From JAXDMK01 sp963765955 (GTDB lineage: Bacteria; Actinomycetota; Acidimicrobiia; Acidimicrobiales; AC-14), in NCBI GenBank assembly GCA_963765955.1, contig CAVXYA010000002.1, forward strand, positions 62,001 through 126,000: a stretch of 64,000 bases of DNA, given 5' to 3'. The notes beneath the pieces were generated by a model, which was given only the letters and a program-made list of their open reading frames with translations, was not told where the DNA came from and searched no databases. Position 1 is the first letter of the stretch. Every line of letters starts with the position of its first letter. A program made the translations under genes and the position numbers. Positions 33,501 to 41,864 of this stretch are shown one piece after another.

Positions 33501-35065
33501 CCGCCCTGCGCCACACCCAGCCCGGCATCGGCCTGATCTCCCCGCCCCCCCACCACGACATCTACTCCATCGAGGACCTGGCCCAGCTCATCTACGACCT
33601 CAAGCAGGTCAACCGCCACGCCGACGTGTCGGTGAAGCTGGTGGCCGAGGACGGCGTGGGCACCATCGCCGCCGGGGTGGTCAAGGCCCTGGCCGAGGTG
33701 GTGCACATCAGCGGCTGCAACGGCGGCACCGGGGCGTCGCCCCTCACGTCGATCAAGCACGCCGGCCTGCCGTGGGAGCTGGGCGTGGCCGAGACCCAGC
33801 AGGTGCTGATCGAGAACGGCCTGCGGGACCGGGTCCGCATCCGGATGGACGGCGGCCTGATGACCGGCCGCGACGTGATCATGGCCGCCCTGCTGGGCGC
33901 CGACGAGTACTCCTTCGGCACCGCGGCCATGATCGCCGAGGGCTGCATCATGCTGCGGGCCTGCCACAAGGACACCTGTTCCACCGGCATCGCCACCCAG
34001 CGCCCCCACCTGCGGGCCAAGTTCGCGGGCACGCCCGAGGGGGTGGCGGCGTACATGGTGTTCATCGCCGAGGAGGTGCGGGGCTATCTGGCCCAGCTCG
34101 GCTTCCGCACCATGGACGAGGCCATCGGCCGGGTGGAGTGCGTCCGCCAGCGGGTCGTCGACGACCCCCGGGCCAACACCATGGACCTGCGGCCGCTCCT
34201 GGTCCCGCCGGCCGACCCCGAGGCCGTCCGCCACTTCGTGCGTCCTCTTCCCATCCAGCGCCCCCGCTCGGCCCTGGGCGACCGGCTGGTCGACGACGCC
34301 TACCAGGAGGTATGGGACGGGGCCGACGTCCGGCTCCGGTACCCCATCGTCAACTCCGACCGCACCATCGGCGCCGCCCTAGGCGGGGCCCTCGCCCTGG
34401 AGTTCGGGGAGACACCGCCTCCGGGTACCGCCATCGTCCGCTTCGACGGCTCGGCCGGGCAGAGCTTCGGCGCCTTCCTGGGCCACGGCATCGAGTTCGA
34501 GCTGGTGGGCGAGGCCAACGACTACGTGGGCAAGGCCATGGCCGGCGGACGGGTGGTGATCCGTCCCCCGGAGAACGACGCCGGCACCCCCGTGCTGGCC
34601 GGCAACACCTGCCTCTACGGCGCCACCGGCGGCGAGCTGTACGTGGCCGGCTCCGCCGGCGAGCGGTTCGCGGTGCGCAACTCGGGCGCCTCAGCGGTCG
34701 TCGAGGGGGTGGGCGACCACGCCTGCGAGTACATGACCGGTGGCTGCGTCGTCATCCTCGGGCCGGTCGGCTACAACCTGGGCGCGGGCATGACCGGCGG
34801 CCAGGCCTTCGTCTGGGACCCCGAGGGCAGGCTCGCCAGTCATCTCAACCCGGCCCTGGTCGACGCCGCCCTCCCCGACACCGACCTCCTCGACGACCTG
34901 CGGTGGCGGATCGAGCGCCACACCGAGCTCACCGGCTCGGTCCTGGGAGCGCGGCTGCTGGCCGACTGGGACGCCACCGTGGCCGACGTGTGGCTGGTGG
35001 CCCCCGTCGACCAGATCCGCCGCATGGAGGCCCTCCGGGCCAGCCAGGTGGCCGGCGCCGTCTGA
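30539..35065 (+). CDS. gltB: Glutamate synthase large subunit
   Basis: 1508 residues from ATG 30539, chosen because GAGGAAGG precedes it and it leaves a 7-residue propeptide before Cys8 of the glutaminase nucleophile (RDACGIGFVA). Amidotransferase domain: FHQRFSTNTLPTWERAQPFR, CHNGEINALAGNVNRM. FMN/synthase domain: ATGSPVPLEEVEPALAITRR, GEGGQIPGNKVSEEIA, SGCNGGTGASPLTSIKHAGL. 3Fe-4S cysteines: CIMLRACHKDTCSTGIATQ. C-terminal beta-helix repeats: GGRVVIRPPENDAG, GATGGELYVAGSAGERFAVR. Makes two glutamates from glutamine and 2-oxoglutarate. Odd: a ~50-residue Gly/Asn insertion before the synthase domain, and no gltD beside it. Confidence 0.97.
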   Translation: MGPERDACGIGFVADASGRSSRAIVVAALKGLACVKHRGALAADARSGDGSGLLVPIPPEIFGHDDEGTPHGLAMLFVRGDDPTDAVEAAAEAEGIRVVEWRDVPTDDDELGELALSTRPRILQAVLAGASGNEKAAFRLRRRIDATTTGTYVTSCSFRTVCYKGLVTADALGDFYLDLADERFAAPFAIFHQRFSTNTLPTWERAQPFRMLCHNGEINALAGNVNRMRARAVLGTEAVGLGPEELFHPVLDPEDSDSGQLDSALELLTRGGRDVRHAMAMTIPEAWEGERDLDPAVRAFYRYHASLMEPWDGPAGIVFTDGVGVGAALDRNGLRPLRYSACEDGFVACCSETGAIDVSGHGQVTRGRLGPGQMLFIDPTRGLLDDDACKQRVAAGGMYARWAADGLRDMSRGRVIEQTPEPDEIERRQAIFGYSKEELAMVLRRMANDAKEPTYSMGDDSPLPHLAGRPRPLHHYLKQRFAQVTNPPIDHLRERLVMSLRTCLGPRSPILSEGPEAARLLVLKSFFLYPSAVVELLVNDPGFGVAHLDATFPAEEGPGGLKAAVERLCDRAEELVRAGIGILVVDDGGVGDERAAVPALLATGAVHSRLVACGLRSDTSLVISADDARDVHYIACLVGYGADAICPGLALETVAHEADYNTDVELSGPEAQERLQAAMEDGVLKIMSKMGISTVDSYRGAQIFEAIGLGPEVVAMCFPGTPSIVGGIGWDELGADALARHAEGRLAEGGYYRVRKRGEFHTHTDEVVKALNEMKAAHLLQAAIRQETSGGNAGAGNVGGGNGADGSVPVVIGAGGNGAGGNGAGGNGAGGGNGATGSGSANYQRFADLVNTRPPTELHDMLELATAGSPVPLEEVEPALAITRRFSTGAMSHGALSREAHETLTEAMNLIGGLSNCGEGGESYTRFKTRGQAKGDKNSRIKQIASGRFGVTPEYCAFADELNIKMAQGSKPGEGGQIPGNKVSEEIAALRHTQPGIGLISPPPHHDIYSIEDLAQLIYDLKQVNRHADVSVKLVAEDGVGTIAAGVVKALAEVVHISGCNGGTGASPLTSIKHAGLPWELGVAETQQVLIENGLRDRVRIRMDGGLMTGRDVIMAALLGADEYSFGTAAMIAEGCIMLRACHKDTCSTGIATQRPHLRAKFAGTPEGVAAYMVFIAEEVRGYLAQLGFRTMDEAIGRVECVRQRVVDDPRANTMDLRPLLVPPADPEAVRHFVRPLPIQRPRSALGDRLVDDAYQEVWDGADVRLRYPIVNSDRTIGAALGGALALEFGETPPPGTAIVRFDGSAGQSFGAFLGHGIEFELVGEANDYVGKAMAGGRVVIRPPENDAGTPVLAGNTCLYGATGGELYVAGSAGERFAVRNSGASAVVEGVGDHACEYMTGGCVVILGPVGYNLGAGMTGGQAFVWDPEGRLASHLNPALVDAALPDTDLLDDLRWRIERHTELTGSVLGARLLADWDATVADVWLVAPVDQIRRMEALRASQVAGAV
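32906..33060 (+). repeat. Gly/Asn-rich repeat inside gltB
   Basis: GC-rich low-complexity DNA built on GGGAACGGGGCC-like units (consensus GGNGA at protein level, for example GAGGNGAGGNGAGGNGAGGG). It is in frame and keeps the gene open, inserted between the central domain (ending KAAHLLQAAIRQET) and NYQRFADLVN. Confidence 0.8.
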
Positions 35066-35241
35066 TCCGCCGCGGGCCTGTTCAACGTGCGGTGTGTGCG
35101 GCGCCGGCCCCGAGGGAAACGTGTAGAGCGACATGGACCTTTCCCAATGGCAAACGTCGTACGGCACGTGAACGATGTTGTCGACCGCTCATCGGCGGAC
35201 GGGACTTCGAGCACGGAGTCGGAGGAGCAGGGAACGTTTGA

Positions 35242-36330
35242 ATGGCGACCTTCCGCAGTGCTGAACGGGCGGGTTCCCAGGTGAGCGTCGGCGCCCATTC
35301 GAGCGTCTCAAGCGCCTCGACCCCGGCGGAGCGCTGGGAGCCACCCCTTCCGAGGGCGCGAGGGCCCTTTACCGAAAGCCTTCTCACGGCCCTGATCGGC
35401 CCTCCGGGCGAGATCTCACTGCCCTCCGTGGGCGACGTCGATCCCCTGTCGGATGACGACCTGCATCTCGCCCTGTACGTGTGTTACGAGATCCACTACC
35501 GGGGCTTCGCCGGTGTGGACGAGGACTGGGAGTGGAGCCCGGCCCTCCTCGGCTTCCGCGGCGCGCTGGAGGTCGCGTTCGAGTCCGGCCTGCGTTCCCG
35601 GTTCGGCGACGTCGGTTCGGTGAGGCCGGAGGACACCATCGCCAACCTGAGCCGCATCGCCGGCCAGCCCGGTCCCCCGCTTTCCCGGTACCTGCGTGAC
35701 CGCGCCTCGGCCGCCGAATGGAGCGACTACGTCGTTCACCGGTCTGCGTACCAGCTCAAGGAGGCCGACCCCCATTCGTGGGCCGTGCCCCGCCTCGAGG
35801 GCAGGGCCAAGGCGGCCCTGATCGAGGTGGTGTTCGACGAGTACGGGTGCGGCCGAGCCGAGCGGATCCACGCCGCCCTGTACCGCAACTCGATGGAGGC
35901 CATGGGTCTCGACGGCCGCTACGGCGCCTACCTCGACCGCATTCCGGGCGCCACGCTCGCCCCGGTCAACCTCATGTCGCTGTTCGGGCTCCACCGGCGC
36001 CTCCGGGGAGCCCTCGTCGGCCATCTCGCCATCGCCGAGCTCACCTCCTCGGTGGCAAACAAACGGCTCGCCGACGGCCTGCGCCGGCTCGGGTACGGCG
36101 CCGAGGCGACGCACTTCTTCGACGAGCACGTCATCGCCGACTCCATCCACGACATGATCTCGCTCCACGACCTGGCCGGAGGACTGGCCGACGACGAGCC
36201 GCACCTGGTGGACGACATCCTCTTCGGGGCCTCGGCCTGGACCGGGATCGATGCCCTGTCCGGGGAGTTCCTGCTCTCCTGCTGGAGCGAGGGGCGTCCA
36301 TCCTTACTGCCGGGCCACGGCGCCGCCTGA
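35242..36330 (+). CDS. Iron-containing redox enzyme, heme-oxygenase-like (HDO) family
   Basis: 362 residues. The HDO superfamily pattern is visible: an N-terminal helical region (LALYVCYEIHYRGFAGVDED), then LIEVVFDEYGCGRAERIHAA (E...DEYG..xxxxH), LVGHLAIAELTSSVANKRLA and GAEATHFFDEHVIADSIHDM (E/D...H iron ligands). Members use a labile diiron site to oxidise fatty acids, amino acids or related substrates (for example UndA, SznF core). No partner oxidase genes lie next to it, so the substrate is unknown. It lies 176 bases after gltB and converges with the CDGSH gene. Confidence 0.8.
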   Translation: MATFRSAERAGSQVSVGAHSSVSSASTPAERWEPPLPRARGPFTESLLTALIGPPGEISLPSVGDVDPLSDDDLHLALYVCYEIHYRGFAGVDEDWEWSPALLGFRGALEVAFESGLRSRFGDVGSVRPEDTIANLSRIAGQPGPPLSRYLRDRASAAEWSDYVVHRSAYQLKEADPHSWAVPRLEGRAKAALIEVVFDEYGCGRAERIHAALYRNSMEAMGLDGRYGAYLDRIPGATLAPVNLMSLFGLHRRLRGALVGHLAIAELTSSVANKRLADGLRRLGYGAEATHFFDEHVIADSIHDMISLHDLAGGLADDEPHLVDDILFGASAWTGIDALSGEFLLSCWSEGRPSLLPGHGAA

Positions 36331-36342
36331 CGGCGTTCCCGG

Positions 36343-36606
36343 TCAGCTACGAGTCGGTTCGGTCCGTGGGTTCCTGGCCGAGTCCCTGAAATTGGCGGCC
36401 CCGTGCGACCCGTCGCAGAGGGGCTTCAGGGCGGACCGGCCGCAGCGGCAGAGGGCAACCGTCCGGCGGGTCGATTCGATCTCGTTCCCGTCCACATCAA
36501 GGACCTTGTAGCACCCCCGCACCAGGTAGGGACCGTCCGGATAGGCCGTGATGGTGGCCTCGATTTTGTCGCTCACCTGGATCCTCTCCCTTGTTGTCTC
36601 AGACAC
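36343..36606 (-). CDS. CDGSH-type iron-sulfur protein
   Basis: 87 residues from GTG 36606, overlapping the upstream GCS2 gene by 8 bases. The iron-sulfur motif TVALCRCGRSALKPLCDGSH supplies the C-x-C ... CDGSH 2Fe-2S ligands; before it is a beta-rich stretch ending YKVLDVDGNEIEST. CDGSH proteins carry a labile [2Fe-2S] cluster for electron or cluster transfer. As the last gene of the sbnA-like operon it could serve redox needs of the pathway or be a passenger. Confidence 0.9.
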   Translation of the reverse strand: MSETTRERIQVSDKIEATITAYPDGPYLVRGCYKVLDVDGNEIESTRRTVALCRCGRSALKPLCDGSHGAANFRDSARNPRTEPTRS

Positions 36607-37705
36607 GAGCCGTCTCCTCGACCAGCAGGTCGACGACGTCGGTCAGGCGGTCGGTTGCCACGAAAACGCCCCGCTGTCGCTCGGCCGACGAACCGGTGCG
36701 CTTCAGCTGCTCCACGAGCATGATGACCTCGTCCCAGTCGTCGGCCTGCTCCAAGGGGACGCGCACATGGGCGACCAGTCGGTCCACGAGCGTGGTGGCC
36801 GGGAGAAGTGTCCCGGAGAAGGGGTCGATCAGCCGGTCGCCGATCCCGAAGCGCGACGCGCGCCACTTGGCCGCCCGCAGCAGCTCGGGCCGAATATCGG
36901 GCGGGGGTTTCCCGGCGCCGATTTCCTCCAGGCACTTCGCGGCGAGGGCGCGGCACAGGCCCGCTTGAACAATCGTCTCGTCGACCGTGGTGCAGGAGTC
37001 AGCGATGCGGAACTCGAGGGTCTGGTGGGTGGTGCCGGGACGCAAATCCCAGAAGGCCTGGCCCGCATCGGCGAGGATCTCCGCCTCGACCAGCGTCTCC
37101 ACCGCTCGGGCGTACTCGGCGAACGAGGCGAACAGCGGTGGGATCCCGGCCATAGGCCATCGTTCCCAGACCACACTGCGATAGCTCGTGTACCCGGTGT
37201 CCGCCCCCATCCAGAAGGGCGAGCTGGAGGACAGGGCCAGCAGGATCGGCAGCCACGGTCGGGCCCGGTTCATGACCTGGATGGCCACGTCCCGATCGTC
37301 GATCCCCACGTGGACGTGACAACCGCAGATCACGTGCTCGTAGGCCATCTGGGCGTAGACCTCGACCACCCTCTGATATCGGGCTCCGGAATTGAACGGC
37401 TGCGTCCGCCAGTCGGCCAGGGGCAGGCTCCCCGCGGCCACGATCCGGTGGCCGGTCGCCGCCGCCGCGTGCACCAGGCGCTGCCGGAGGGTGCAGATCT
37501 CGGCCCGCAGCTGGGCCAGCGTGCGGCACGGGCTCGTCCGGCTCTCGATCATGCTCAGGCGGAGCTCCTCGGCGTAGCTCGGGTAGCCATCGGAGGGCCC
37601 GCCGGCGGCGGCGAGGATCGATGCCGCATCGTCGACGAGCGTTCGCGTCGTTGCGTCGACGGCGAAGAACTCCTCCTCGACGCCGAGGGTCAGGCGCTCA
37701 CCCAC
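36599..37705 (-). CDS. GCS2-type carboxylate-amine ligase (YbdK family)
   Basis: 368 residues from GTG 37705; the frame stays open upstream through the 15-bp repeats, so a longer form is possible. Family motifs: LTLGVEEEFFAVDATTRTLV (EEE metal/ATP site), YAEELRLSMIESRTSPCRTL, MAYEHVICGCHVHVGIDDRD, RPWLPILLALSSSSPFWMGA, GYTSYRSVVWERWPMAGIPP, PGTTHQTLEFRIADSCTTVD. The family activates a carboxylate (often gamma-Glu) as acyl phosphate and couples it to an amine such as cysteine. Following Dap-synthesis and carbamoyltransfer genes, the acceptor could be diaminopropionate or its ureido form. This is inference from neighbours. Confidence 0.88.
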   Translation of the reverse strand: MGERLTLGVEEEFFAVDATTRTLVDDAASILAAAGGPSDGYPSYAEELRLSMIESRTSPCRTLAQLRAEICTLRQRLVHAAAATGHRIVAAGSLPLADWRTQPFNSGARYQRVVEVYAQMAYEHVICGCHVHVGIDDRDVAIQVMNRARPWLPILLALSSSSPFWMGADTGYTSYRSVVWERWPMAGIPPLFASFAEYARAVETLVEAEILADAGQAFWDLRPGTTHQTLEFRIADSCTTVDETIVQAGLCRALAAKCLEEIGAGKPPPDIRPELLRAAKWRASRFGIGDRLIDPFSGTLLPATTLVDRLVAHVRVPLEQADDWDEVIMLVEQLKRTGSSAERQRGVFVATDRLTDVVDLLVEETARV

Positions 37706-37790
37706 GCTCGTCAGGTCCGTGCTCGTCAGGTCCGGGCTCGTCAGGTCCGGGCTCGTCAGGTCCGGGCTCGTCAGGTCCGGGCTCGTCAGG
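37706..37790. repeat. 15-bp tandem repeat upstream of the GCS2 ligase
   Basis: Five full copies of GCTCGTCAGGTCCGG (the first with a final T) plus a 10-base partial copy, occupying almost all of the gap between the methyltransferase stop (37786-37788) and the ligase start (37705). The period is five codons; in the ligase frame it reads SPDLT repeats with no stop. It may be a variable-length spacer or leader. Confidence 0.9.
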
Positions 37791-38695
37791 AATGATGACG
37801 CCGGGGCTCGTCGGGCAGCACCACGACCCGGATGGGCACGGGCCACTCGAACGGATAGGCGTCCAAGGCTTCCAGGCTCGTGGTTCTCGACTGGCAGGCG
37901 AACGTGAGGAGCTTCAAGAGCGAGTCGGGCGTGACCGAGGGCGGCGAGCCCGGGCCGTCCGGGTCTGACATCCGGCACGAGAGGCCGACGATGATGTAGT
38001 AGACGGCACCGTCGTCGGCCCGCAGCAACGGCCCTTCCCCCGCAGCTTCGAGCTCCAGGACCTTTTCCATGTGCCTCAGGGTGTAGTCGCCGAGCCGGAG
38101 GGCGCTCAGGGTGAGACGGGACACCGCGTACCCGGACTCGGCCAGCAGGGACGGCCGCCCGGCGCACGGAGGAGTAGCTCCCGATCGTGAGCCCGAGGGC
38201 GGATCCCAGCTCTGCCGCATGGCGCACGACGGTCCGGACCAGACGGAGGCCGTCGGTGCCCCCGTCGATCGACACCCGGTCCTGCCCGGCGACGGCCGGC
38301 ACGGGGACGTACGGGGGATTGCTGGCGACGACGTCCGGAGATCGGCTGAGCGGGGTGGCGTCGAGCAGCGCACGGGTGGAGAGGGCCGTGTAGTCGACGA
38401 GCCCGAACGTGACCCTCCGGGCGCCGTCCTCGAGGCAGTAGTGCTCCGTGGCCCAGTCCACGCTCTCGGCCGAAACGTCGACTCCGTGGACGTGGGCCGC
38501 GCCCGCCCGGGCGACAGCCGCCGCCGCCGCCCCGCTGCCCGAACCGAGGTCGAGCACGGTCGAGCCCGGCTCGACGAGGTCGATCGTGGCCCACACGCCG
38601 ACCTCGGTGTCGGCGGGATCGAAGAAGACCTTCGTCCGTGGAGGCGGGTGGCGGTCGAAGGTCGTCAGGTGGCAATAGTCGAAGACCCTCGTCAC
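37786..38695 (-). CDS. PrmC/HemK-like class I methyltransferase, frameshift near 38172
   Basis: From GTG 38695 (VTRVFDYCHLTTFDRHPPPR). SAM site STVLDLGSGSGAAAAAVARA and GVDVSAESVDWATEHYCLED; catalytic-loop NPPY in DVVASNPPYVPVP, typical for N5-glutamine or other amide/amine methyltransferases. At about 38172 the sequence continues in another frame (RPSLLAESGYAVSRLTLSAL, then YTLRHMEKVLELEAAGEGPL) to the stop at 37786; removing one G of a GGG restores it. About 302 residues. The C-terminal ~120 residues do not resemble PrmC and may form a substrate-specific domain. In a Dap-type operon it could N-methylate the product; unproven. Confidence 0.75.
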
Positions 38696-38706
38696 CCCGG
38701 CACCGG

Positions 38707-39664
38707 TCAACGCTGACCCCCTACGGCCAGGCACCACTCGAGGATCGCCAGGGCGGTGTGGTACTTGTTGGCGGCCTGGCTGAAGGCGAGGCTGGCGGGA
38801 CCGTCGAGCACCTCGGCGGTCACCTCCTCCCCCCGGTGAGCAGGCAGGTCGTGCAGGAACCGGGCGTCGGGCCACCGGTCCATGAGCTTCTGGTTCACCT
38901 GGAAGGGACGGAAGCCCTCCTTCCACTCGGGGTCGGGCTTGGTGGTTCCGGTCGTCTCCCACCGGGTCGTGTACACGAGGTCGACCTCGTCCGGCAGAAC
39001 CGACGGATCGTGGCCCTCCTCAATGACGCCTCCACTGCTCCGGGCGTGGCGACGGGCACGCTCCAGCTTGTCCTCGGCCAGGCCGTACCCGGCGGGGGTC
39101 CGCAGGTGGAGTTCGGTGCCGGGAAAACGGGACAGGGCCAGGGCCAGGGCGGCGGCCGAGTTGTTGCCCTCGCCCAGGTAGAGCACCCGCAGGTTCTCGA
39201 TCCGGCCGCAGTGCCGCAGCATGGTGGCCAGGTCCGCGATCGCCTGGGTGGGGTGCTCGTCCTCGGTCATGGCGTTGATGACCGGCATCCGGCCCTGGGC
39301 GGCCAGGTCGCGGAGCTCCTGGGGGTCTCCGGCCGTGCGGGCCACCAGGGCGTCGACCATCGTGGACAGGACCCGGCCGGTGTCGAGGTGGGTCTCCCCG
39401 GTGCCCAGCTGCAGGTCGTTGGGCCCGTAGGTCAGGATCTGCGCCCCCAACCGCAGGGCGGCGGACGAGAAGGCGGTCCGTGTACGGGTGGAGGTCTTGC
39501 GGAAGTAGATGGCCACCACCCGTCCCCGCAGCACGTCCGGCACGACGGCGCCGGGGTCGCCGTAGGAGCATCCCCGGCTCACCAGCCACCACAGGTCGTC
39601 CGTGGCCAGGTCGTCGACGGAGATGAGGTTCCGAGCCTCGATCGGGCCGTTGCGAGTCGGTCAC
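38707..39664 (-). CDS. Ornithine-carbamoyltransferase-like enzyme with altered amine site, frameshift near 39650
   Basis: About 318 residues if it starts at GTG 39664. Carbamoyl-phosphate site is complete: RKTSTRTRTAFSSAALRLGA (STRT) and DEHPTQAIADLA (HPTQ). The amine-substrate sites differ from ornithine enzymes: the SMG loop reads TTRWETTGTTKPD, HCLP reads HDLPAHRGEE (Cys to Asp), and the end is ANKYHTALAILEW. A homopolymer error near 39650 separates the start from RNLISVDDLATDDLWWLVSR. After correction it is in frame with sbnB with no stop between, so a fusion is possible. Probable role: carbamoylation of a diaminopropionate-like amine to a ureido group, as VioL/ZmaT-type enzymes are thought to do. 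Confidence 0.8.
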
Positions 39665-40714
39665 GTCGCGGAGGAACAGGCCGTAGTTGCGCAGGAGGGC
39701 GACCTCGTAGACGCGGTGCGCCACCGCCAGGTCCTCGATGGCCATGCCGAACGGGTTCACGACGATCACCTGCCGGTCGTCGTCACGGCCGGGACAGGTC
39801 CCCGCGACCAGCTGGCCCAACGTCCCGTCCACGGCCCGGGCGCCGGTCTCCCCGGGGCCGACGATCTTGCCCGCCCGGGCCAGCTTGCCCAGGAGGCGCT
39901 GGGTGTCGGCGACGATGAGGCCCCAGTCGTCGACGTACAGCCGGTCGGCCCGCAGGTAGGCCTCCTCCTCGACGTCGTCGAGGGACACGTTGACCACCAG
40001 CGAGCCCGGCTGCGACCAGTCATGGCGAATGTACGGCTCGGTGGTCGTGGTGGCGGTGACCACGATGGTGGCCTCCCGCACCACCTTCTCCGGATCGCAC
40101 ATGTCCTCGGCGTCGGCGTCGCCTTCGTCCCGGATCTCCTGGACGAGGACGCCGGCCCGATCGGCCGCCTGATCGCAGACGAGCACGCGCTCGACGTCAA
40201 GATGCTCGACCATCAGACGTATGTGGGCCCTCGCGATGGGGCCGGCGCCGATCACGCCCAGGACCTGTGGCACCGCCGGCTGCAGATGCAGGGCGGCCAG
40301 GGTGGACACGGCCGCCGTCCGCAGGGCGCTGATGCCGGCGGCCTGCAGAATCGCTTCGGGACGAGCGGTCACCGGGTTGAACAGCAAGGTCAGCCCGGCC
40401 GCCCGGGGGAGCCCGCGCGCCGGGTTCTGGGTGCTGGCATTGATGATCTTCGTGCCCAGTATCGGCACCGGACCGGCGATGAGACCGGGCATGTTGAGGG
40501 TGCGGGCCATCCCTCCCCCGACGGGACTCCAACGAAGGACCGCCTCGTCCGGGATCTCGGCCTCACCGGCCGCGTGATGGGCCAACGCCTGGGCGACGCA
40601 GGCCACGGGATCCACCTCCCGGAGGGCCTTCTCGACGTCGTCCTCGCTCAGGTAGAGGAGCCCGTTGGCGATCCTGTCCGAGCCCGCCTCGGCGCGCTCG
40701 CCGCTCGTCCTCAT
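39665..40714 (-). CDS. sbnB: SbnB-like N-(2-amino-2-carboxyethyl)-L-glutamate dehydrogenase
   Basis: About 350 residues from ATG 40714, which overlaps the sbnA stop (ATGA). Ornithine-cyclodeaminase/SbnB fold: LLYLSEDDVEKALREVDPVA, RTLNMPGLIAGPVPILGTKI, NPARGLPRAAGLTLLFNPVT, GISALRTAAVSTLAALHLQP, VLGVIGAGPIARAHIRLMVE (NAD site), VSLDDVEEEAYLRADRLYVD. SbnB oxidatively releases L-2,3-diaminopropionate and 2-oxoglutarate from the SbnA product. The frame continues without a stop past RNYGLFLRDV into the carbamoyltransferase region; the end is set where homology stops. Confidence 0.85.
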
Positions 40715-41778
40715 GTCGCCATCATGCACTCGTCGAAGGGCAACGCGGCACTGTCCTTCGAGGGGTCGAAGCCGTACTCGGCCAGCCAGACCTCGCTGTA
40801 AAGGCTGTTGAGGTAGTGCGACCGGCCGTCGGCACAGACGCAGACCGCTCGGTGGATCTCAGGGTGCGCAGCCAGGTAGCGGGCGCAGGCAGTCACGACC
40901 GCGCCGGCCGAGCCTCCCAGCCCGATGTCGATCGACTCATAGACGGCGTGACAGGCCGCGATCGCATCCCTGTCGCTCACGATGACGACATCGTCGTAGT
41001 CGGTGGGGCAGAGGAACTGCGATGCACAGCTCGACCCGACACCGTTCAGGAGCCGCCGGGCCTGGACCGTGCCGAACACAAGCGAGCCGGGGACGTCGAC
41101 CGCCACCACCCGTACGTCGCGGCGCAGCGCCTTGAAGTAGCGGCCGATCCCGGCAAGGGTCCCGCCGGTCGACGTGGCCAGGAAGATGGCGTCGATGTCC
41201 GGCCGTTGACTCCGGATCTCGGGAGCCGTCTGGTGGTAGTGAATGGCCGGGTTGGCCGGGTTCCCGTACTGGTTGGGCCAGATCATGCCCTCCTCGGCGA
41301 CCATCTCCTTCACAACGTCGAGCCTGGTCAGCAGGTAGCCCCCGGTGTGGTCCCGCTCGTCGACCCGCACCACCTCGGCGCCGAAGTCTCGCATCCCGTC
41401 GACCACCAGAGGATCCACCTTGGGATCCACCACGGCCGTGAACGCGTACCCCCGCTCCCGGCTGATCATGGCCAGGGCCACCCCCAGGTTTCCCGAGGTC
41501 GACTCGACCACCCGATCCCCCCGGTGAAGCCCGTCCATGCATTCGAGGCTCCTCAGGAGGGCGTAGGCCGTCCGGTCCTTGATCGAGCCGGCCGGGTTGT
41601 ACGACTCCAGCTTCAACCCGACGGTGCGCCACCGGTCGTCGATGCGCAGGCCGATATCGATGAGTGGGGTCCTGCCGATCGCCGAGAGGCACCCGTGCCG
41701 GCGTCCGCCTGCGATCTCGATCACGCGCTCGCCGACCCGCGCCGGAAGCAGCGGCCCACGTGCCGCCCCGAGCTCCAT
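40711..41778 (-). CDS. sbnA: SbnA-like PLP synthase for 2,3-diaminopropionate
   Basis: 355 residues from ATG 41778; the open frame continues upstream to GTG 42030 (see the small-ORF entry). Cysteine-synthase fold: SAIGRTPLIDIGLRIDDRWR, LESYNPAGSIKDRTAYALLR (PLP lysine), DRVVESTSGNLGVALAMISR (phosphate/substrate loop), YGNPANPAIHYHQTAPEIRS, IDAIFLATSTGGTLAGIGRY (PLP phosphate loop), SIDIGLGGSAGAVVTACARY. SbnA joins O-phospho-L-serine to L-glutamate, giving the substrate of SbnB. The pairing with sbnB separates it from ordinary cysteine synthase. First certain gene of the six-gene operon. Confidence 0.85.
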   Translation of the reverse strand: MELGAARGPLLPARVGERVIEIAGGRRHGCLSAIGRTPLIDIGLRIDDRWRTVGLKLESYNPAGSIKDRTAYALLRSLECMDGLHRGDRVVESTSGNLGVALAMISRERGYAFTAVVDPKVDPLVVDGMRDFGAEVVRVDERDHTGGYLLTRLDVVKEMVAEEGMIWPNQYGNPANPAIHYHQTAPEIRSQRPDIDAIFLATSTGGTLAGIGRYFKALRRDVRVVAVDVPGSLVFGTVQARRLLNGVGSSCASQFLCPTDYDDVVIVSDRDAIAACHAVYESIDIGLGGSAGAVVTACARYLAAHPEIHRAVCVCADGRSHYLNSLYSEVWLAEYGFDPSKDSAALPFDECMMAT

Positions 41779-41864
41779 GGCTAGCCGAAGCGCTGGCAGC
41801 CGAGGTCGTTGACCAGCCCGAGGATCTTGAGGCTGGTCGGTAGGCGACTTGTTCTGCATAGCCC

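Noticed and set aside
30884..34234. 1116-codon open frame antisense to gltB
   Set aside because: Very high GC leaves few stop codons opposite a real gene. The translation is low-complexity His/Gly/Val/Gln sequence with no family pattern.
35242..36330. A toxin or defence role for the HDO protein beside gltB
   Set aside because: The motifs fit an iron-dependent oxidase, and no defence partner genes are near.
36599..37705. EgtA (ergothioneine gamma-glutamylcysteine ligase)
   Set aside because: No egtB/C/D/E neighbours; the wording fits the general YbdK-type GCS2 family and the operon points elsewhere.
37706..37790. CRISPR-like array
   Set aside because: Repeat units abut without spacers and are only 15 bp; it is a simple tandem repeat.
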